A stretch of 64,000 nucleotides of DNA from Ruminococcus sp. (GCF_019423705.1 NZ_JAHZAX010000011.1:27680-91679), one strand, 5' to 3'. Shown: positions 15,505 to 25,040, counted from the stretch's first letter. Made by a program: numbers and translations. Notes: generated by a model from the letters alone, not told the origin.

Positions 15505-17283
15505 TTAAAGCGCAAACTTCTTTGAATACTCCGAGATCATCTGCTCGTAATCGTCCGGGCCGTTTTTGTGGAGCTTGTCAAGATATTCGTGCTTTTTAAG
15601 GCTGCTGTACTTCTCCTGATTTGCGATAAGATATACCGCAATGTTGGAGCAATGGTCGGATATCCTTTCAACATTAGTGAGGATATCAAGGAAGTTGACG
15701 CCTGTTTCGATGTTGCAAAGGCCGTTTTTCGCTCTGTCGATATGAACAGCTTTGAGCTCTTCGACCAGCCTATCAACAACTTCTTCAAGGGGCTCGACCT
15801 CTCTGAGGGTCTCCATATCCCCTGTTTTCGTCGCCTTTATCGCAAGGCCTATTATCTCCTGTATTGCGTCGCAGACCACGTTGAGTTCGTGGGTCGCCTG
15901 CTCCGAGAAGCCTATTTCCTTTTCATAAAGTGTGTCGGCGGTCTCGTTGATGTTGATAGTGTAATCGCCGATACGCTCGTACTCTGAGATAAGGTGGAAG
16001 AGGGCTGTAACAGTTCTCGACTCGTCCTCGTTAAGTCCACAGTCGTTGAGCTTGATAAGATAAGAACCAACTCTGTCCTCAAGCCTGTCGATAAGATCTT
16101 CACGCTCTTTTATCTTGTCAATGGCCTTGAGATCGTACTTTGTGAAGAGACCTCTTACAGCGATGAAATTCTTCTGCGCCAGCACGCCCATCTGCACAAC
16201 GGCCTCAGTTGCCTGTGCGATAGCAACGTTTGGTGTAACGAGAAATCTGTCGTCGAGAAGGTCTTCCTTTGTGAAAGTATCGTCCTCTTCTGCGTTCTTC
16301 TTGTCTCTGATAGTCCATACTGCAAGCTTTTCAAGAATGGTATAGAATGGCAGGAACAAGATAGTTACAACAACGTTGAAGATAGTGTGGAAGTTCGCAA
16401 TGCTTCCCGTGTCAAAATTGCTGTTCCAGAACGGCAGGCCGATAGTATACTGAATGATATACACGCCGATAAGGAAAATTATAGTACCGATAAGATTGAA
16501 ATAGAAGTGTATCATAGCCGCTCTCTTTGCGTTCTTTGAAGCGCCGATACTGGAGATAAGCGGTGTTGCGCAGGTGCCGATATTCGTTCCCATTATGATA
16601 GGAAAAGCTGAAGCGAAGGTTATTGCGCCCGAAACGGAAAGCGCCTGCAAGATACCGACAGAAGCCGCCGAGGACTGGATTATCGCCGTAAATACTGCGC
16701 CAACAAGCACGCCCAAGATCGGGTTCTTGAGCACAGCGAAAAGCTGCTCGAACTGCGGCAGTTCAGCCAGCGGAGCGATCTTTTCCTGCATAAGTATCAT
16801 TCCCGTGAAGAGGATACCTATACCCATCATGATCTCGCCAATATTTTTGGTCTTGTTCTTCTTGCCCACCATAATGATAAGCAGGCCGATAACTATAAGA
16901 ATAGATGAGAAGTTTGAAGGCTTGCACAACTGCAAAAGCGCAGGGCCGCTGCTGTCGCCCTCAAGGTGGGTCAGTCGCAATATCTGCGTGGTCATCGTTG
17001 TGCCGATGTTGGCGCCCATAATGATGCCCACAGCGCCCTTGAGTTTCAGAAGACCTGCGTTTACAAGTCCCACCACGATAACTGTTGTCGCCGATGAGGA
17101 CTGAACAGCTGCCGTAACCAGCGCACCGAACAGTATTCCCGAAAACACGTTGCCTGTCATTTTCGCAAGGACTTTCTCCATAAGTCCGCCCGAAGCCTTT
17201 TCAAGACCCGAGCTGAGTATCGTCATTCCATAGAGAAACAGACCAAGTCCGCCTGCCATTCCGATGATATTAAATACGCTCAA
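15505..17283 (-). CDS. Na/Pi-cotransporter family protein with PhoU-like domain
   Basis: A 592-residue membrane protein that would import phosphate with sodium. The two inverted Na/Pi repeats are marked by QSSSATT (~60) and QSSAASV (~205), the hallmark of NptA/SLC34-type transporters, embedded in about eight helices. Residues ~350-590 form a cytoplasmic PhoU-like helical domain, typical of Firmicute YjbB homologues. The start is TTG at 17283. A four-codon frame (ATG at 17294) ends in TGA overlapping that TTG, which may couple translation. Sodium dependence agrees with the sodium-type ATP synthase in the next operon. Confidence 0.92.
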   Translation of the reverse strand: MSVFNIIGMAGGLGLFLYGMTILSSGLEKASGGLMEKVLAKMTGNVFSGILFGALVTAAVQSSSATTVIVVGLVNAGLLKLKGAVGIIMGANIGTTMTTQILRLTHLEGDSSGPALLQLCKPSNFSSILIVIGLLIIMVGKKNKTKNIGEIMMGIGILFTGMILMQEKIAPLAELPQFEQLFAVLKNPILGVLVGAVFTAIIQSSAASVGILQALSVSGAITFASAFPIIMGTNIGTCATPLISSIGASKNAKRAAMIHFYFNLIGTIIFLIGVYIIQYTIGLPFWNSNFDTGSIANFHTIFNVVVTILFLPFYTILEKLAVWTIRDKKNAEEDDTFTKEDLLDDRFLVTPNVAIAQATEAVVQMGVLAQKNFIAVRGLFTKYDLKAIDKIKEREDLIDRLEDRVGSYLIKLNDCGLNEDESRTVTALFHLISEYERIGDYTININETADTLYEKEIGFSEQATHELNVVCDAIQEIIGLAIKATKTGDMETLREVEPLEEVVDRLVEELKAVHIDRAKNGLCNIETGVNFLDILTNVERISDHCSNIAVYLIANQEKYSSLKKHEYLDKLHKNGPDDYEQMISEYSKKFAL

Positions 17284-17419
17284 AATTTTTTCATTCCTTT
17301 GCTTGATTTCCTTACTGTCATTGCTAAAACTATATCCAAATATTGACTCTACGCTATTTTTACATACGCATATTTATATTTTACAATATTTATTTGAATT
17401 TTACATTAAATAAAATAAA

Positions 17420-17464
17420 ACAAAGTCAAAGCCTTCATAAAAATTTATGAGACTTTGACTTTGT
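17420..17464 (-). terminator. Terminator of the ATP synthase operon
   Basis: ACAAAGTCAAAG and CTTTGACTTTGT pair over 12 bp with an inner TCATAAA/TTTATGA stem; on the minus strand it runs into TTTTATTTTATTT. It lies just past the atpC stop. Confidence 0.9.
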
Positions 17465-17468
17465 ATTT

Positions 17469-17870
17469 TTACTTTTTGCCAGCTACCACAAGTCTGTTCA
17501 TTGCTCTTCTGAGTTTTTGCTCTGCTCGCTCGAACTCCTTCTGGCTTGCATTTTCCTTGATCTTGCGCTCCGCCTCAGCCTTAGCACGCTCGGCTCTTGC
17601 CACGTCGATCTCGTCAGCCCATTCAACGGCCGATGTCACCACAGTCACGCCCTCGGCAGACACCTTGATAAGCCCTCCCGAGATAGCTGCGGTCTTGAAC
17701 TGGCCGTCAAGCTTTATCTGAAAAGGAGATGATACGATATTTGCCACATAGGGAGCGTGTCCTGCAAGTATGCCAATATTGCCCGAGGCAGTTCTTGCGA
17801 TGATCTGCTCGGTCTCTCCCTCAAAAAAAGTCTTTTCAGGTGTGATTATCTTTAATTTGAAAGGCGTCAT
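17469..17870 (-). CDS. atpC: ATP synthase epsilon subunit
   Basis: A 133-residue subunit of the F1 central stalk, which links the c ring to the catalytic head and can inhibit ATP hydrolysis. The N-terminal beta-barrel contains ITPEKTFFEGE and GNIGILAGHAPY; the C-terminal ~45 residues form the two-helix inhibitory domain (RAERAKAEAERKIKE, EFERAEQKLRRAMNRL). It is the last gene of the atp operon, 21 bases after atpD, and is followed by a strong terminator. Confidence 0.97.
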   Translation of the reverse strand: MTPFKLKIITPEKTFFEGETEQIIARTASGNIGILAGHAPYVANIVSSPFQIKLDGQFKTAAISGGLIKVSAEGVTVVTSAVEWADEIDVARAERAKAEAERKIKENASQKEFERAEQKLRRAMNRLVVAGKK

Positions 17871-17891
17871 AATATCTCTCCATAAACTAGC

Positions 17892-19301
17892 TTATTCTTC
17901 GCTTTCGGAAATAGCCTTAGCCTTCTCCACAGCCTCGTCGATAGTTCCCACGAAGAGGAATGCAGACTCAGGCAGGTCGTCGTGCTTGCCCTCGATTATT
18001 TCCTTAAAGCCTCTGATAGTTTCCTTGATAGGCACATACTTGCCCTTCATACCTGTAAACTGTTCTGCAACAGAGAAAGGCTGAGAAAGGAAACGCTGTA
18101 TCTTTCTTGCTCTCGATACCGTGAGCTTATCCTCGTCAGAAAGCTCGTCCATACCCATAATTGCGATGATATCCTGAAGCTCAACATATCTTTGCAGGAT
18201 AGACTGCACCTGTCTTGCCACCTGATAATGCTCATTGCCCACGATCTCCGGTGTGAGTATCCTAGAGTTTGACTCCAGCGGGTCAACGGCAGGATAGATA
18301 CCAAGAGATGAAATGCTTCTTGAAAGCACAGTTGTGGCGTCAAGGTGAGCGAATGTCGTTGCAGGGGCAGGGTCGGTCAAGTCGTCCGCAGGGACATAAA
18401 CTGCCTGCACGGAAGTGATAGAGCCCTTTGTGGTGGAAGTGATACGCTCCTGCAACTGACCCATTTCAGTTGCAAGGGTCGGCTGATAACCAACAGCGGA
18501 AGGCATTCTGCCCAGCAGCGCCGAAACCTCCGAACCTGCCTGCGTGAATCTGAAAATGTTGTCGATAAAGAGCAGCACGTCCTGATGCTCAACGTCTCTG
18601 AAATACTCAGCCATTGTCAGACCGGAAAGAGCAACTCTCATTCTTGCTCCCGGCGGTTCGTTCATCTGACCATACACAAGGACGGTCTTGTCGATAACGC
18701 CCGACTCTTTCATTTCATAGTAAAGGTCGTTGCCCTCACGGGTACGCTCTCCAACGCCTGTGAATACAGAGATACCGCCGTGCTGATTGGCAACGTTATT
18801 GATAAGCTCCTGTATAAGCACTGTTTTGCCAACGCCTGCACCACCGAAAAGTCCGATCTTACCGCCCTTGAGGTATGGTGCGATAAGGTCGATTACCTTG
18901 ATACCTGTTTCAAGTATCTCGTTTGAAGCGGACTGCTCCTCATATGTCGGAGGCTCTCTGTGTATCTCCCAGCGCTCTTTTGTTTCAGGCGCAGGCAGAT
19001 TGTCAACAGGTTCGCCGAGAAGATTGAACATTCTCGAAAGGGTCTCCTTACCAACAGGCACAGAGATCGCTTTGCCTGTGTCAACGGCGTCGATACCTCT
19101 CACAAGTCCATCTGTGGAGCTCATAGCGATACATCTTACAACGTCGTCGCCGATATGCTGAGCCACCTCGACCACAAGCTTTTCGCCGTTATTATCTATT
19201 TCTACTGCATTGAGCAGGTCGGGCAGGTGATCCTTTTGAAAGCGGATATCAACGACCGCTCCCACGATCTGGACTACCTTGCCTATATTATTGCCTTCCA
19301 T
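17892..19301 (-). CDS. atpD: ATP synthase beta subunit
   Basis: The 469-residue catalytic subunit of F1. Walker A GGAGVGKTVLIQEL is near 155, the Walker B region VLLFIDNIFRFTQAG near 245, the catalytic GERTREGND near 190 and the DELSD segment in the C-terminal domain near 385. The length is standard. It lies between atpG and atpC in the operon, with 27 and 21 base gaps, and its ATG follows AAAGGTGG. All residues expected for catalysis that I can check are present. Confidence 0.98.
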   Translation of the reverse strand: MEGNNIGKVVQIVGAVVDIRFQKDHLPDLLNAVEIDNNGEKLVVEVAQHIGDDVVRCIAMSSTDGLVRGIDAVDTGKAISVPVGKETLSRMFNLLGEPVDNLPAPETKERWEIHREPPTYEEQSASNEILETGIKVIDLIAPYLKGGKIGLFGGAGVGKTVLIQELINNVANQHGGISVFTGVGERTREGNDLYYEMKESGVIDKTVLVYGQMNEPPGARMRVALSGLTMAEYFRDVEHQDVLLFIDNIFRFTQAGSEVSALLGRMPSAVGYQPTLATEMGQLQERITSTTKGSITSVQAVYVPADDLTDPAPATTFAHLDATTVLSRSISSLGIYPAVDPLESNSRILTPEIVGNEHYQVARQVQSILQRYVELQDIIAIMGMDELSDEDKLTVSRARKIQRFLSQPFSVAEQFTGMKGKYVPIKETIRGFKEIIEGKHDDLPESAFLFVGTIDEAVEKAKAISESEE

Positions 19302-19328
19302 TTATTTACCACCTTTCAGAAAGGGATA

Positions 19329-20192
19329 CTATCTTCCGATAGAAGCCGAGCTGATCTCAGTCAGCTCTTGAGTTATCTGAGCCTGTCTTGCTCTGTTATA
19401 AAGCAGCGACAAGCTGTCTATCATTTCTCCTGCGTTGTCCGTTGCCGATTCCATAGCTGTACGTCTTGCGGCCTGTTCGGAAGCATAGCTGTCAACTATC
19501 GCAGAATAGAGCATACCACCGATATACTGGGGTATCATCTGGTCAAAGACCTCCTCTGGCGAGGGGTCGTATATAGTCGAATGGTGCTTTCTGCCACCAA
19601 GCTTGTCAAGATCTTCAACAGGAAGTATCTGCAAGCTGCAAGGCTCTTGCGTCAGCGCCGAAACGAAAGTGGTATACACAAGTTCCACCTTATCGTAATC
19701 CCCGTGACGGAAGCCTGCGATTATCTCCTCAGCCATATCCATAACGATATCGGCGTCAATGCCCTCGGCGATCTGCGGATATTTTCCCGAAAGGACGTAA
19801 TCACGCTTTTCAAAGAACTCCACAGCCTTTTTGCCCACAGCCATTATCCTAAGCTCGCCCCCAGAAGCCAGCACCTCGTCAGCCTTTGCCTTTGCCATTT
19901 TCAGCACATTGGAATTAAATCCGCCTGCAAGGCCTCTGTCGCCAGCCACAACGATAAGCAAAGTGGAATTGAGAAACTTTTTCTTTGTATAGACCGAACT
20001 GAACGTTCCGTCGCAGGAAATATCGCACATAGTCTTGAAAAGCGTTTCAAAGAAAGGCTGCACCGCCACCGCTTTTTCCTTTGCACGTCTCAGCTTCGAT
20101 GAAGCCACGAGCTGCATAGCCTTTGTTATCTGCATAGTGCTCTCAACGCTCTTGATACGCCTTTTGACGTCCTTCATATTAGCTGTTGCCAT
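19329..20192 (-). CDS. atpG: ATP synthase gamma subunit
   Basis: The 287-residue rotor shaft of F1. The N-terminal helix begins KDVKRRIKSVESTMQITKAM, the classical gamma signature, and the C-terminal helix ends with SLLYNRARQAQITQELTEI, which contacts the catalytic head. The central Rossmann-like domain contains VAGDRGLAGGFNSN. ATG at 20192 follows AAGGAGCGCATAAAGCT. It is the seventh gene in the operon as counted from atpI. Confidence 0.97.
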   Translation of the reverse strand: MATANMKDVKRRIKSVESTMQITKAMQLVASSKLRRAKEKAVAVQPFFETLFKTMCDISCDGTFSSVYTKKKFLNSTLLIVVAGDRGLAGGFNSNVLKMAKAKADEVLASGGELRIMAVGKKAVEFFEKRDYVLSGKYPQIAEGIDADIVMDMAEEIIAGFRHGDYDKVELVYTTFVSALTQEPCSLQILPVEDLDKLGGRKHHSTIYDPSPEEVFDQMIPQYIGGMLYSAIVDSYASEQAARRTAMESATDNAGEMIDSLSLLYNRARQAQITQELTEISSASIGR

Positions 20193-20216
20193 AGCTTTAT
20201 GCGCTCCTTATCTGCT

Positions 20217-21731
20217 TTATCTGCTCTGAACGAATTTCTTGGAATATTCCGTAAGAACTTCCTTTATCGCCTGCTCGTTCTCCTTTGTAAGCTCCCCTGT
20301 TTCCCTTATCGACGAGAAAATATCGGGGTGAGTTTCCTCGATGTAGGTGAACAGGTCTTTTTCATACTCGGCGATATCTTCAACGGCTATCGCTTTGAGG
20401 TAATTGTTTACAACTGCATAGATGATAACGACCTGCTTTTCAACGTCCAGCGGTGAAGTCTTGCCCTGCTTGAGGACTTCAACGATACGCTCGCCCTGCG
20501 CAAGTCTTTCCTTTGTATCCTTATCGAGGTCTGAACCGAACTGTGAGAATGACTGCAGCTCTCTATACTGAGAATACAGCAATTTCAGCGAGCCTGAAAC
20601 CTTTTTCATAGCCTTGATCTGCGCCGAGCCGCCTACACGGGATACGGAGATACCGGGGTTTACCGCCGGTCTAACGCCCGAGAAGAACAGTTCCGATTCA
20701 AGGAATATCTGACCGTCGGTGATAGAGATAACGTTTGTCGGGATATAAGCCGAAACGTCGCCTGCCTGCGTCTCGATGATAGGCAGAGCCGTTATGGAAC
20801 CACCGCCGTAATCTTTGTTAAGGCAGCAGGCTCTCTCCAAAAGTCTTGAATGGAGATAAAATACATCGCCCGGATAAGCCTCTCGTCCTGTCGGTCTTTG
20901 AAGCAGCAACGACATCGTTCTGTAAGCGACAGCGTGCTTTGAAAGGTCGTCATAAACGCATAGCACGTCCTTGCCCTTGAGCATAAAATACTCCGCCATA
21001 GCAACGCCTGCATATGGTGCGATATACTGCAAAGGCGCCATTTCAGAAGCCGTTGCGGACACAACGATAGAATAATCCATTGCGCCGTGCTTTGAAAGTG
21101 TATCGACCACATTCGCAACAGTTGACTGCTTCTGTCCTATTGCCACATATATACAAATTACATCTTTGCCCTTCTGATTGATGATAGTATCGAGGGCGAT
21201 AGAAGTTTTACCCGTTTGTCTGTCGCCGATAATAAGCTCACGCTGACCTCTTCCTATCGGTATCATCGAGTCGATAGCTTTGATACCTGTCTGGAGCGGT
21301 CTGTTTACCGACTGTCTTGTAATAATACCGAAAGCCGGGCTTTCAACAGGGCGTGTTTCGGTGGTGAGCACAGCTCCCCTGCCGTCGATAGGCGCACCGA
21401 GGGCGTTTACAACTCTTCCGAGAAGCGCCTCGCCAACAGGCACAGAAACTATCCTGCCCGTTCTTTTAACGCCCGAACCTTCCTTTATACCGTCCTCAGA
21501 GCCGAGAAGCACGCAGCCGACAAAGTCCTGCTCGAGGTTCATTGCCATACCGTATGTTCCGTTGGAAAATTCAAGAAGTTCGCCCGACATACACTTATCG
21601 AGGCCGTGAACTCTTGAAATTCCGTCGCCGACGGTGCAGACCGTTCCCACGTCGTCAAGCTCCAGCTTGCTGCGGTAATCCTTGATCTGCTGTTTTATCA
21701 AGCCTGTTATTTCATCAGGACGTAATTTCAT
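20217..21731 (-). CDS. atpA: ATP synthase alpha subunit
   Basis: The 504-residue non-catalytic nucleotide-binding subunit of F1. Walker A reads GDRQTGKTSIALD near 170, the Walker B region DVLCVYDDLSKHA near 262, and the signature PAVNPGISVSRVGG near 365. The N-terminus begins with RPDEITGLIKQQI, the segment that binds delta. Twenty bases separate it from atpH. Nothing unusual is seen. Confidence 0.98.
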   Translation of the reverse strand: MKLRPDEITGLIKQQIKDYRSKLELDDVGTVCTVGDGISRVHGLDKCMSGELLEFSNGTYGMAMNLEQDFVGCVLLGSEDGIKEGSGVKRTGRIVSVPVGEALLGRVVNALGAPIDGRGAVLTTETRPVESPAFGIITRQSVNRPLQTGIKAIDSMIPIGRGQRELIIGDRQTGKTSIALDTIINQKGKDVICIYVAIGQKQSTVANVVDTLSKHGAMDYSIVVSATASEMAPLQYIAPYAGVAMAEYFMLKGKDVLCVYDDLSKHAVAYRTMSLLLQRPTGREAYPGDVFYLHSRLLERACCLNKDYGGGSITALPIIETQAGDVSAYIPTNVISITDGQIFLESELFFSGVRPAVNPGISVSRVGGSAQIKAMKKVSGSLKLLYSQYRELQSFSQFGSDLDKDTKERLAQGERIVEVLKQGKTSPLDVEKQVVIIYAVVNNYLKAIAVEDIAEYEKDLFTYIEETHPDIFSSIRETGELTKENEQAIKEVLTEYSKKFVQSR

Positions 21732-21751
21732 CTTAAAATACCGTTCCTTTC

Positions 21752-22300
21752 CTATGCAATGACGCCGTCGATCTGAGCCTTGATACGGTCAAGCTTGGTC
21801 TTGACGCTCTGATCTATCTCAGTATCGGAATATCTCAGCACGATACCGCCGAGGAGGGACTTATCTATCTTTTCGATAAGCACGACCTTTGCCCCCGACA
21901 CCGCCTCGAGCTTTGCGATAAGCTTGTCTCTCAGCCTGTCGCTAAGCGGCGCAACAGTCACCGCCGTGACCTCAAGGATATTCATATGCTTATTATAAAG
22001 CGCCTTGAAGTTCTCCGTGATCTGCGGCAGATATTTTATCCTGCCCTTTGAACTGAGCAGGCAGAGAAAATTCAGCGTAAGAGTGTTCACCCTGCCCTGA
22101 AATATCTTTTCAAGTGCGCTGTTCTTTTCATCTTCCGAAACAAGGGGCGAAGCCAGCAGCTCCACAAAATCCTCCTGCTCGGGTGAGAAAATGATATCCT
22201 TTATCTGACCCAGCTCGGGATACACCGCTTCAAGGCAGTTTTCCTCAAGGCAGGCTTGAAAAAGAGCTGTGCCGTAAATATTTTCAACGCTGTCAGCCAT
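21752..22300 (-). CDS. atpH: ATP synthase delta subunit
   Basis: A 182-residue stator subunit tying F1 to the b dimer. The N-terminal helical domain (YGTALFQACLEENCLE) and the C-terminal segment LLGGIVLRYSDTEIDQSVKTKL, with the conserved GG and final helix, identify OSCP/delta. Its start overlaps the atpF stop by one base, so the two are coupled. Confidence 0.95.
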   Translation of the reverse strand: MADSVENIYGTALFQACLEENCLEAVYPELGQIKDIIFSPEQEDFVELLASPLVSEDEKNSALEKIFQGRVNTLTLNFLCLLSSKGRIKYLPQITENFKALYNKHMNILEVTAVTVAPLSDRLRDKLIAKLEAVSGAKVVLIEKIDKSLLGGIVLRYSDTEIDQSVKTKLDRIKAQIDGVIA

Positions 22301-22815
22301 TATATCTCTCCCACATTATCAATGAACTTTTCGATAAGGCGTTCGTTATCCTCGCCTGTCATATCCTTTTCAACAACAGCCGCTGCCGCAGAGAAAGCGA
22401 TATCTGTGATCTCGTCCTTGATCTGATTGACGGCGATCTTCTTTTCTCTTTCGATCTCTCTCTGAGCATTGTCCACAAGGCCTTTGGCTTCCGTTCTTGC
22501 GTCGTTTATGATCTCGTCAGAACGCTGCTGAGCCTTCTTTGTGGCTGCCTGTATTATCTGGGCGGATTCTTCCTTTGCTCCGCTCAGTCTGCTGTCATAT
22601 TCCGCTTCAAGCTTGAGGGCGTTTTCCTTTGCCTCGTCAGCCTGCTTATAAGTCTGTGCCACCTCGTCTTTTCTGCTCTGTATCACTTTATTGACCTTAT
22701 CGAACAGAAAATGTTTGAGTATCAGAAACAGTATAAGGGAATTGAGCAGAGTTGCGATTATCGTTGTGGGGCTTACGGAAAGAAACTCCGTTACATCTCC
22801 CGCTGCCAATACCAT
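22300..22815 (-). CDS. atpF: ATP synthase b subunit
   Basis: A 171-residue peripheral stalk subunit. One N-terminal membrane helix (about 15-40, TTIIATLLNSLILFLILKHF) precedes a long charged coiled coil rich in Ala, Glu, Lys and Arg to about 150. Only one b gene is present, so the stalk is a homodimer. ATG at 22815 follows a GGAGAGGAGGT-type SD. It is located between atpE and atpH, the usual order. Confidence 0.95.
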   Translation of the reverse strand: MVLAAGDVTEFLSVSPTTIIATLLNSLILFLILKHFLFDKVNKVIQSRKDEVAQTYKQADEAKENALKLEAEYDSRLSGAKEESAQIIQAATKKAQQRSDEIINDARTEAKGLVDNAQREIEREKKIAVNQIKDEITDIAFSAAAAVVEKDMTGEDNERLIEKFIDNVGEI

Positions 22816-22854
22816 TTATGCGTACCTCCTCTCCGCAGTTATGCGAAGTAAATC

Positions 22855-23109
22855 TTAAAGTTTGCCTATAAATGGGTTAGCGAACAGAAGGATAAGTGCA
22901 ACGACGAATGCGTAGATACCTGTTGACTCAGCCATAGCAACGCCGATGAACATTGTTCTTGTGCAGTCGCCCTTAGCTTCCGGCTGTCTTGCGATAGCTT
23001 CGATAGTCTTGCCTACTGCGTAGCCTTCACCGATACCAGGTCCGATACCTGCGATCATTGCAAGTCCTGCACCGATTGCTGAACAGCCCAAAAGAATAGC
23101 CTTTTCCAT
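22855..23109 (-). CDS. atpE: ATP synthase c subunit, sodium type with two carboxylates
   Basis: An 84-residue hairpin of two membrane helices that assembles into the rotor ring. The loop ARQPEAKGD is canonical. Helix 2 contains E61-S62-T63 and Y66, the sodium-binding set known from Ilyobacter. In helix 1 the position of Ilyobacter Gln32 is glutamate (E28, in GIGEGY), giving the two-carboxylate site described for the Fusobacterium nucleatum c ring. Sodium coupling is therefore likely, though two-carboxylate rings may differ in protonation behaviour. A clear GGAGG SD precedes the start, as expected for this high-copy subunit. Confidence 0.97.
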   Translation of the reverse strand: MEKAILLGCSAIGAGLAMIAGIGPGIGEGYAVGKTIEAIARQPEAKGDCTRTMFIGVAMAESTGIYAFVVALILLFANPFIGKL

Positions 23110-23182
23110 AATAATTGACCTCCAAAAATTACTTTATCATTTTCATTATTGACAGACCGCTTTAGCAGTCATTCTTACAAAA

Positions 23183-23911
23183 TTAATCAGTCTCAGCCGC
23201 TGCGCCAACGTTTACCATTGTGAGCATTGCGAAGATATACGCCTGTATACAGCCTGAGAACAGGTCGAAATAGATACTGAGCACCGCAGGGATACCCACT
23301 TGGAACACGCTGAAAGCGATTGAACCTGCTTCAAAAGTGAGACCCAAAGCGCTTGAAAGCGAGCCGAGAGCGCCGTAAAGCAGACCTGTTATTACCATAC
23401 CGCCTGCAACGTTACCGAAAAGACGGAACGCCATTGAGGCAGGCGTTGCCACCTCGCCGATGATATTCAGCGGCAGGATAAATGCAACAGGCTGAGCAAA
23501 GCTTTTGAAATATCCGCCGACGCCGTTTGCTTTTATCTTGTTGTATGTTATGAGCACGAAAGTCATAAGCGCCCAAGTGGCTGTAACGTTGATATCGGCG
23601 GTCATTGATCTGAGACCCAGCAAGCTGATAAGAGCGCCCAGCACGGCATATACTAACAGCATACCGATATATGGTGCATACTTCATCATTTTTTCGCCCA
23701 TATTGTCACGAACCATATTGTTGACGAAATTGACGAACATTTCCGCCACCACCTGCCGCTTTTTCTCTGGCACTTTTTTCATATCGTGGGTGAGCCACAA
23801 ACAAAGAATAAGCACCGCCACGATTATGAGCCAGCCCATAACGACAGTTTCGGTGAACTGAAGTCCGAAAACTTCAAAGACGACCTTCGGGCCGTTTCCT
23901 ATATCAGTCAT
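23183..23911 (-). CDS. atpB: ATP synthase a subunit
   Basis: A 242-residue membrane stator subunit forming the two ion half-channels against the c ring. Five to six helices are visible. The essential arginine lies in MAFRLFGNVAGG, helix 4, and PLNIIGEVATP precedes it. The C-terminal ~30 residues (GCIQAYIFAMLTMVNVGAA) match the family. It overlaps atpI by eight bases. Confidence 0.97.
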   Translation of the reverse strand: MTDIGNGPKVVFEVFGLQFTETVVMGWLIIVAVLILCLWLTHDMKKVPEKKRQVVAEMFVNFVNNMVRDNMGEKMMKYAPYIGMLLVYAVLGALISLLGLRSMTADINVTATWALMTFVLITYNKIKANGVGGYFKSFAQPVAFILPLNIIGEVATPASMAFRLFGNVAGGMVITGLLYGALGSLSSALGLTFEAGSIAFSVFQVGIPAVLSIYFDLFSGCIQAYIFAMLTMVNVGAAAETD

Positions 23912-24305
23912 TTGATCTATCCCTTCTTTCCGACGCCTGCAAAGCGCACAGTATCAGCCGTGGAAAAAACTGCGGCAGGAGCACTCCCACAGCACCCAGC
24001 AGCCCTGTGAGCATAGCAGCCGCACAAAGCACAAACAATCCCGCATATCTAACGACATAGCAGCTGAGCATAGACTTTTTCGCCTTATCAGCGCTAAGCT
24101 CCACAGCCCTTTCGCACGTTCTGCCGAGATACCACATACAAAGGCACATATAGCCATACCCCACCGCAAAGCCCAGCAAATCTTTGAGCTGAAAGCCCCA
24201 AATAAGGGTCACGCACCAGCAGACGGTGGTCATCACGGCGGCGCAGCGGTATATTTTTTTCAGCAGCGGCTTGACTGTATCAAATTCAGCGCCGTGGTTA
24301 TCCAT
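23904..24305 (-). CDS. atpI: ATP synthase protein I-like membrane protein
   Basis: A 133-residue protein with four hydrophobic helices at the head of the atp operon, overlapping atpB by eight bases. AtpI proteins help assemble the c ring, notably in sodium-type enzymes. Similarity is weak and the assignment rests largely on position, size and helix pattern. I chose ATG at 24305, nine bases after GAAAGG, instead of the TTG nine bases upstream, which abuts the SD. Confidence 0.75.
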   Translation of the reverse strand: MDNHGAEFDTVKPLLKKIYRCAAVMTTVCWCVTLIWGFQLKDLLGFAVGYGYMCLCMWYLGRTCERAVELSADKAKKSMLSCYVVRYAGLFVLCAAAMLTGLLGAVGVLLPQFFPRLILCALQASERRDRSND

Positions 24306-24401
24306 TGCACGCAACCTTTCTTTTTTTTAAGTCAATATGTTGCATAATCTGCCCCAGCCTTAAAAAAATCGTCAAAAAATAATAAAAAAATCATTAAACA
24401 C

Positions 24402-24430
24402 ATTATAACACACAAATTCCCGATTTTAAA
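24402..24430 (-). promoter_or_regulatory. ATP synthase operon promoter
   Basis: Minus strand TGT-TATAAT at 24407-24402 is an extended -10; the -35 region is poor (TTTAAA). The region 24306-24591 is very AT-rich and otherwise holds no gene that I can see. Confidence 0.6.
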
Positions 24431-24591
24431 GTACCGCAGGCGACTTATAACAATATTTTTACATCATATTAATATTTGCATAACATAATAATTATAATTT
24501 CGCTAATTTTTTGACCGCATTAATATTTTATCAATAATCAATTATTGATTTAAAGCATAGTTTATCAATAGTCATAACTTTTCTGCCATAA

Positions 24592-24648
24592 AAAAGCAAA
24601 AAGCGGACTGAGAGGCAGCGAATAAAATCTGCCCCAGCAGTCCGCAGA
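24592..24648 (-). terminator. Terminator of the small lipoprotein gene
   Basis: GCGGACTG (24603-24610) pairs with CAGTCCGC (24638-24645), with a GGCAG/CTGCC inner stem. On the minus strand the stem is followed by TTTTTGC and TTTTTT. Confidence 0.8.
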
Positions 24649-24659
24649 GGGGGTTGCAA

Positions 24660-24932
24660 TTATCTCAGCAGGTCGTCCACAACGCTTTCGGCTGTGCTGA
24701 CAGTATCGCCGATGATCTCCGCACCGCCGCTGACAGTATCCTTGACGCCGTCCTCCACTCTGCTCATAAGGGTATTGCTGTCGTCCTTGTTCATTGATGA
24801 GGTTGACGCCTTTGAAGTTGTGGTGGCAGACGACTCGCCCATTGATGAGCTTTCGTCTGTATTTCTCGAACAGCCTGCCAGCAGAACGCCGCAAAGCCCA
24901 AGGCTCACGACCATTGTTATCAACTTTTTCAT
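24660..24932 (-). CDS. Small predicted lipoprotein
   Basis: A 90-residue secreted lipoprotein of unknown function. The signal peptide MKKLITMVVSLGLCGVLLAGC has a clear lipobox (LAGC) with Cys21. The mature part is Ser/Thr-rich and then carries a short helix-prone segment (DGVKDTVSGGAEIIGDTVSTAE) resembling low-complexity repeats in other clostridial lipoproteins. ATG at 24932 follows GAAAGGAAAATTGGCT; earlier in-frame starts would add charged residues before the signal. It is transcribed alone and ends at a strong terminator. Confidence 0.75.
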   Translation of the reverse strand: MKKLITMVVSLGLCGVLLAGCSRNTDESSSMGESSATTTSKASTSSMNKDDSNTLMSRVEDGVKDTVSGGAEIIGDTVSTAESVVDDLLR

Positions 24933-25040
24933 AGCCAATTTTCCTTTCGATATAATTTCTGCCAACTTTGTTGACTAAAGATATTATGGCTACATCTTTT
25001 ATATTTATTCATTTCTTTTTTATTCGCACAGGGCGTTTTA

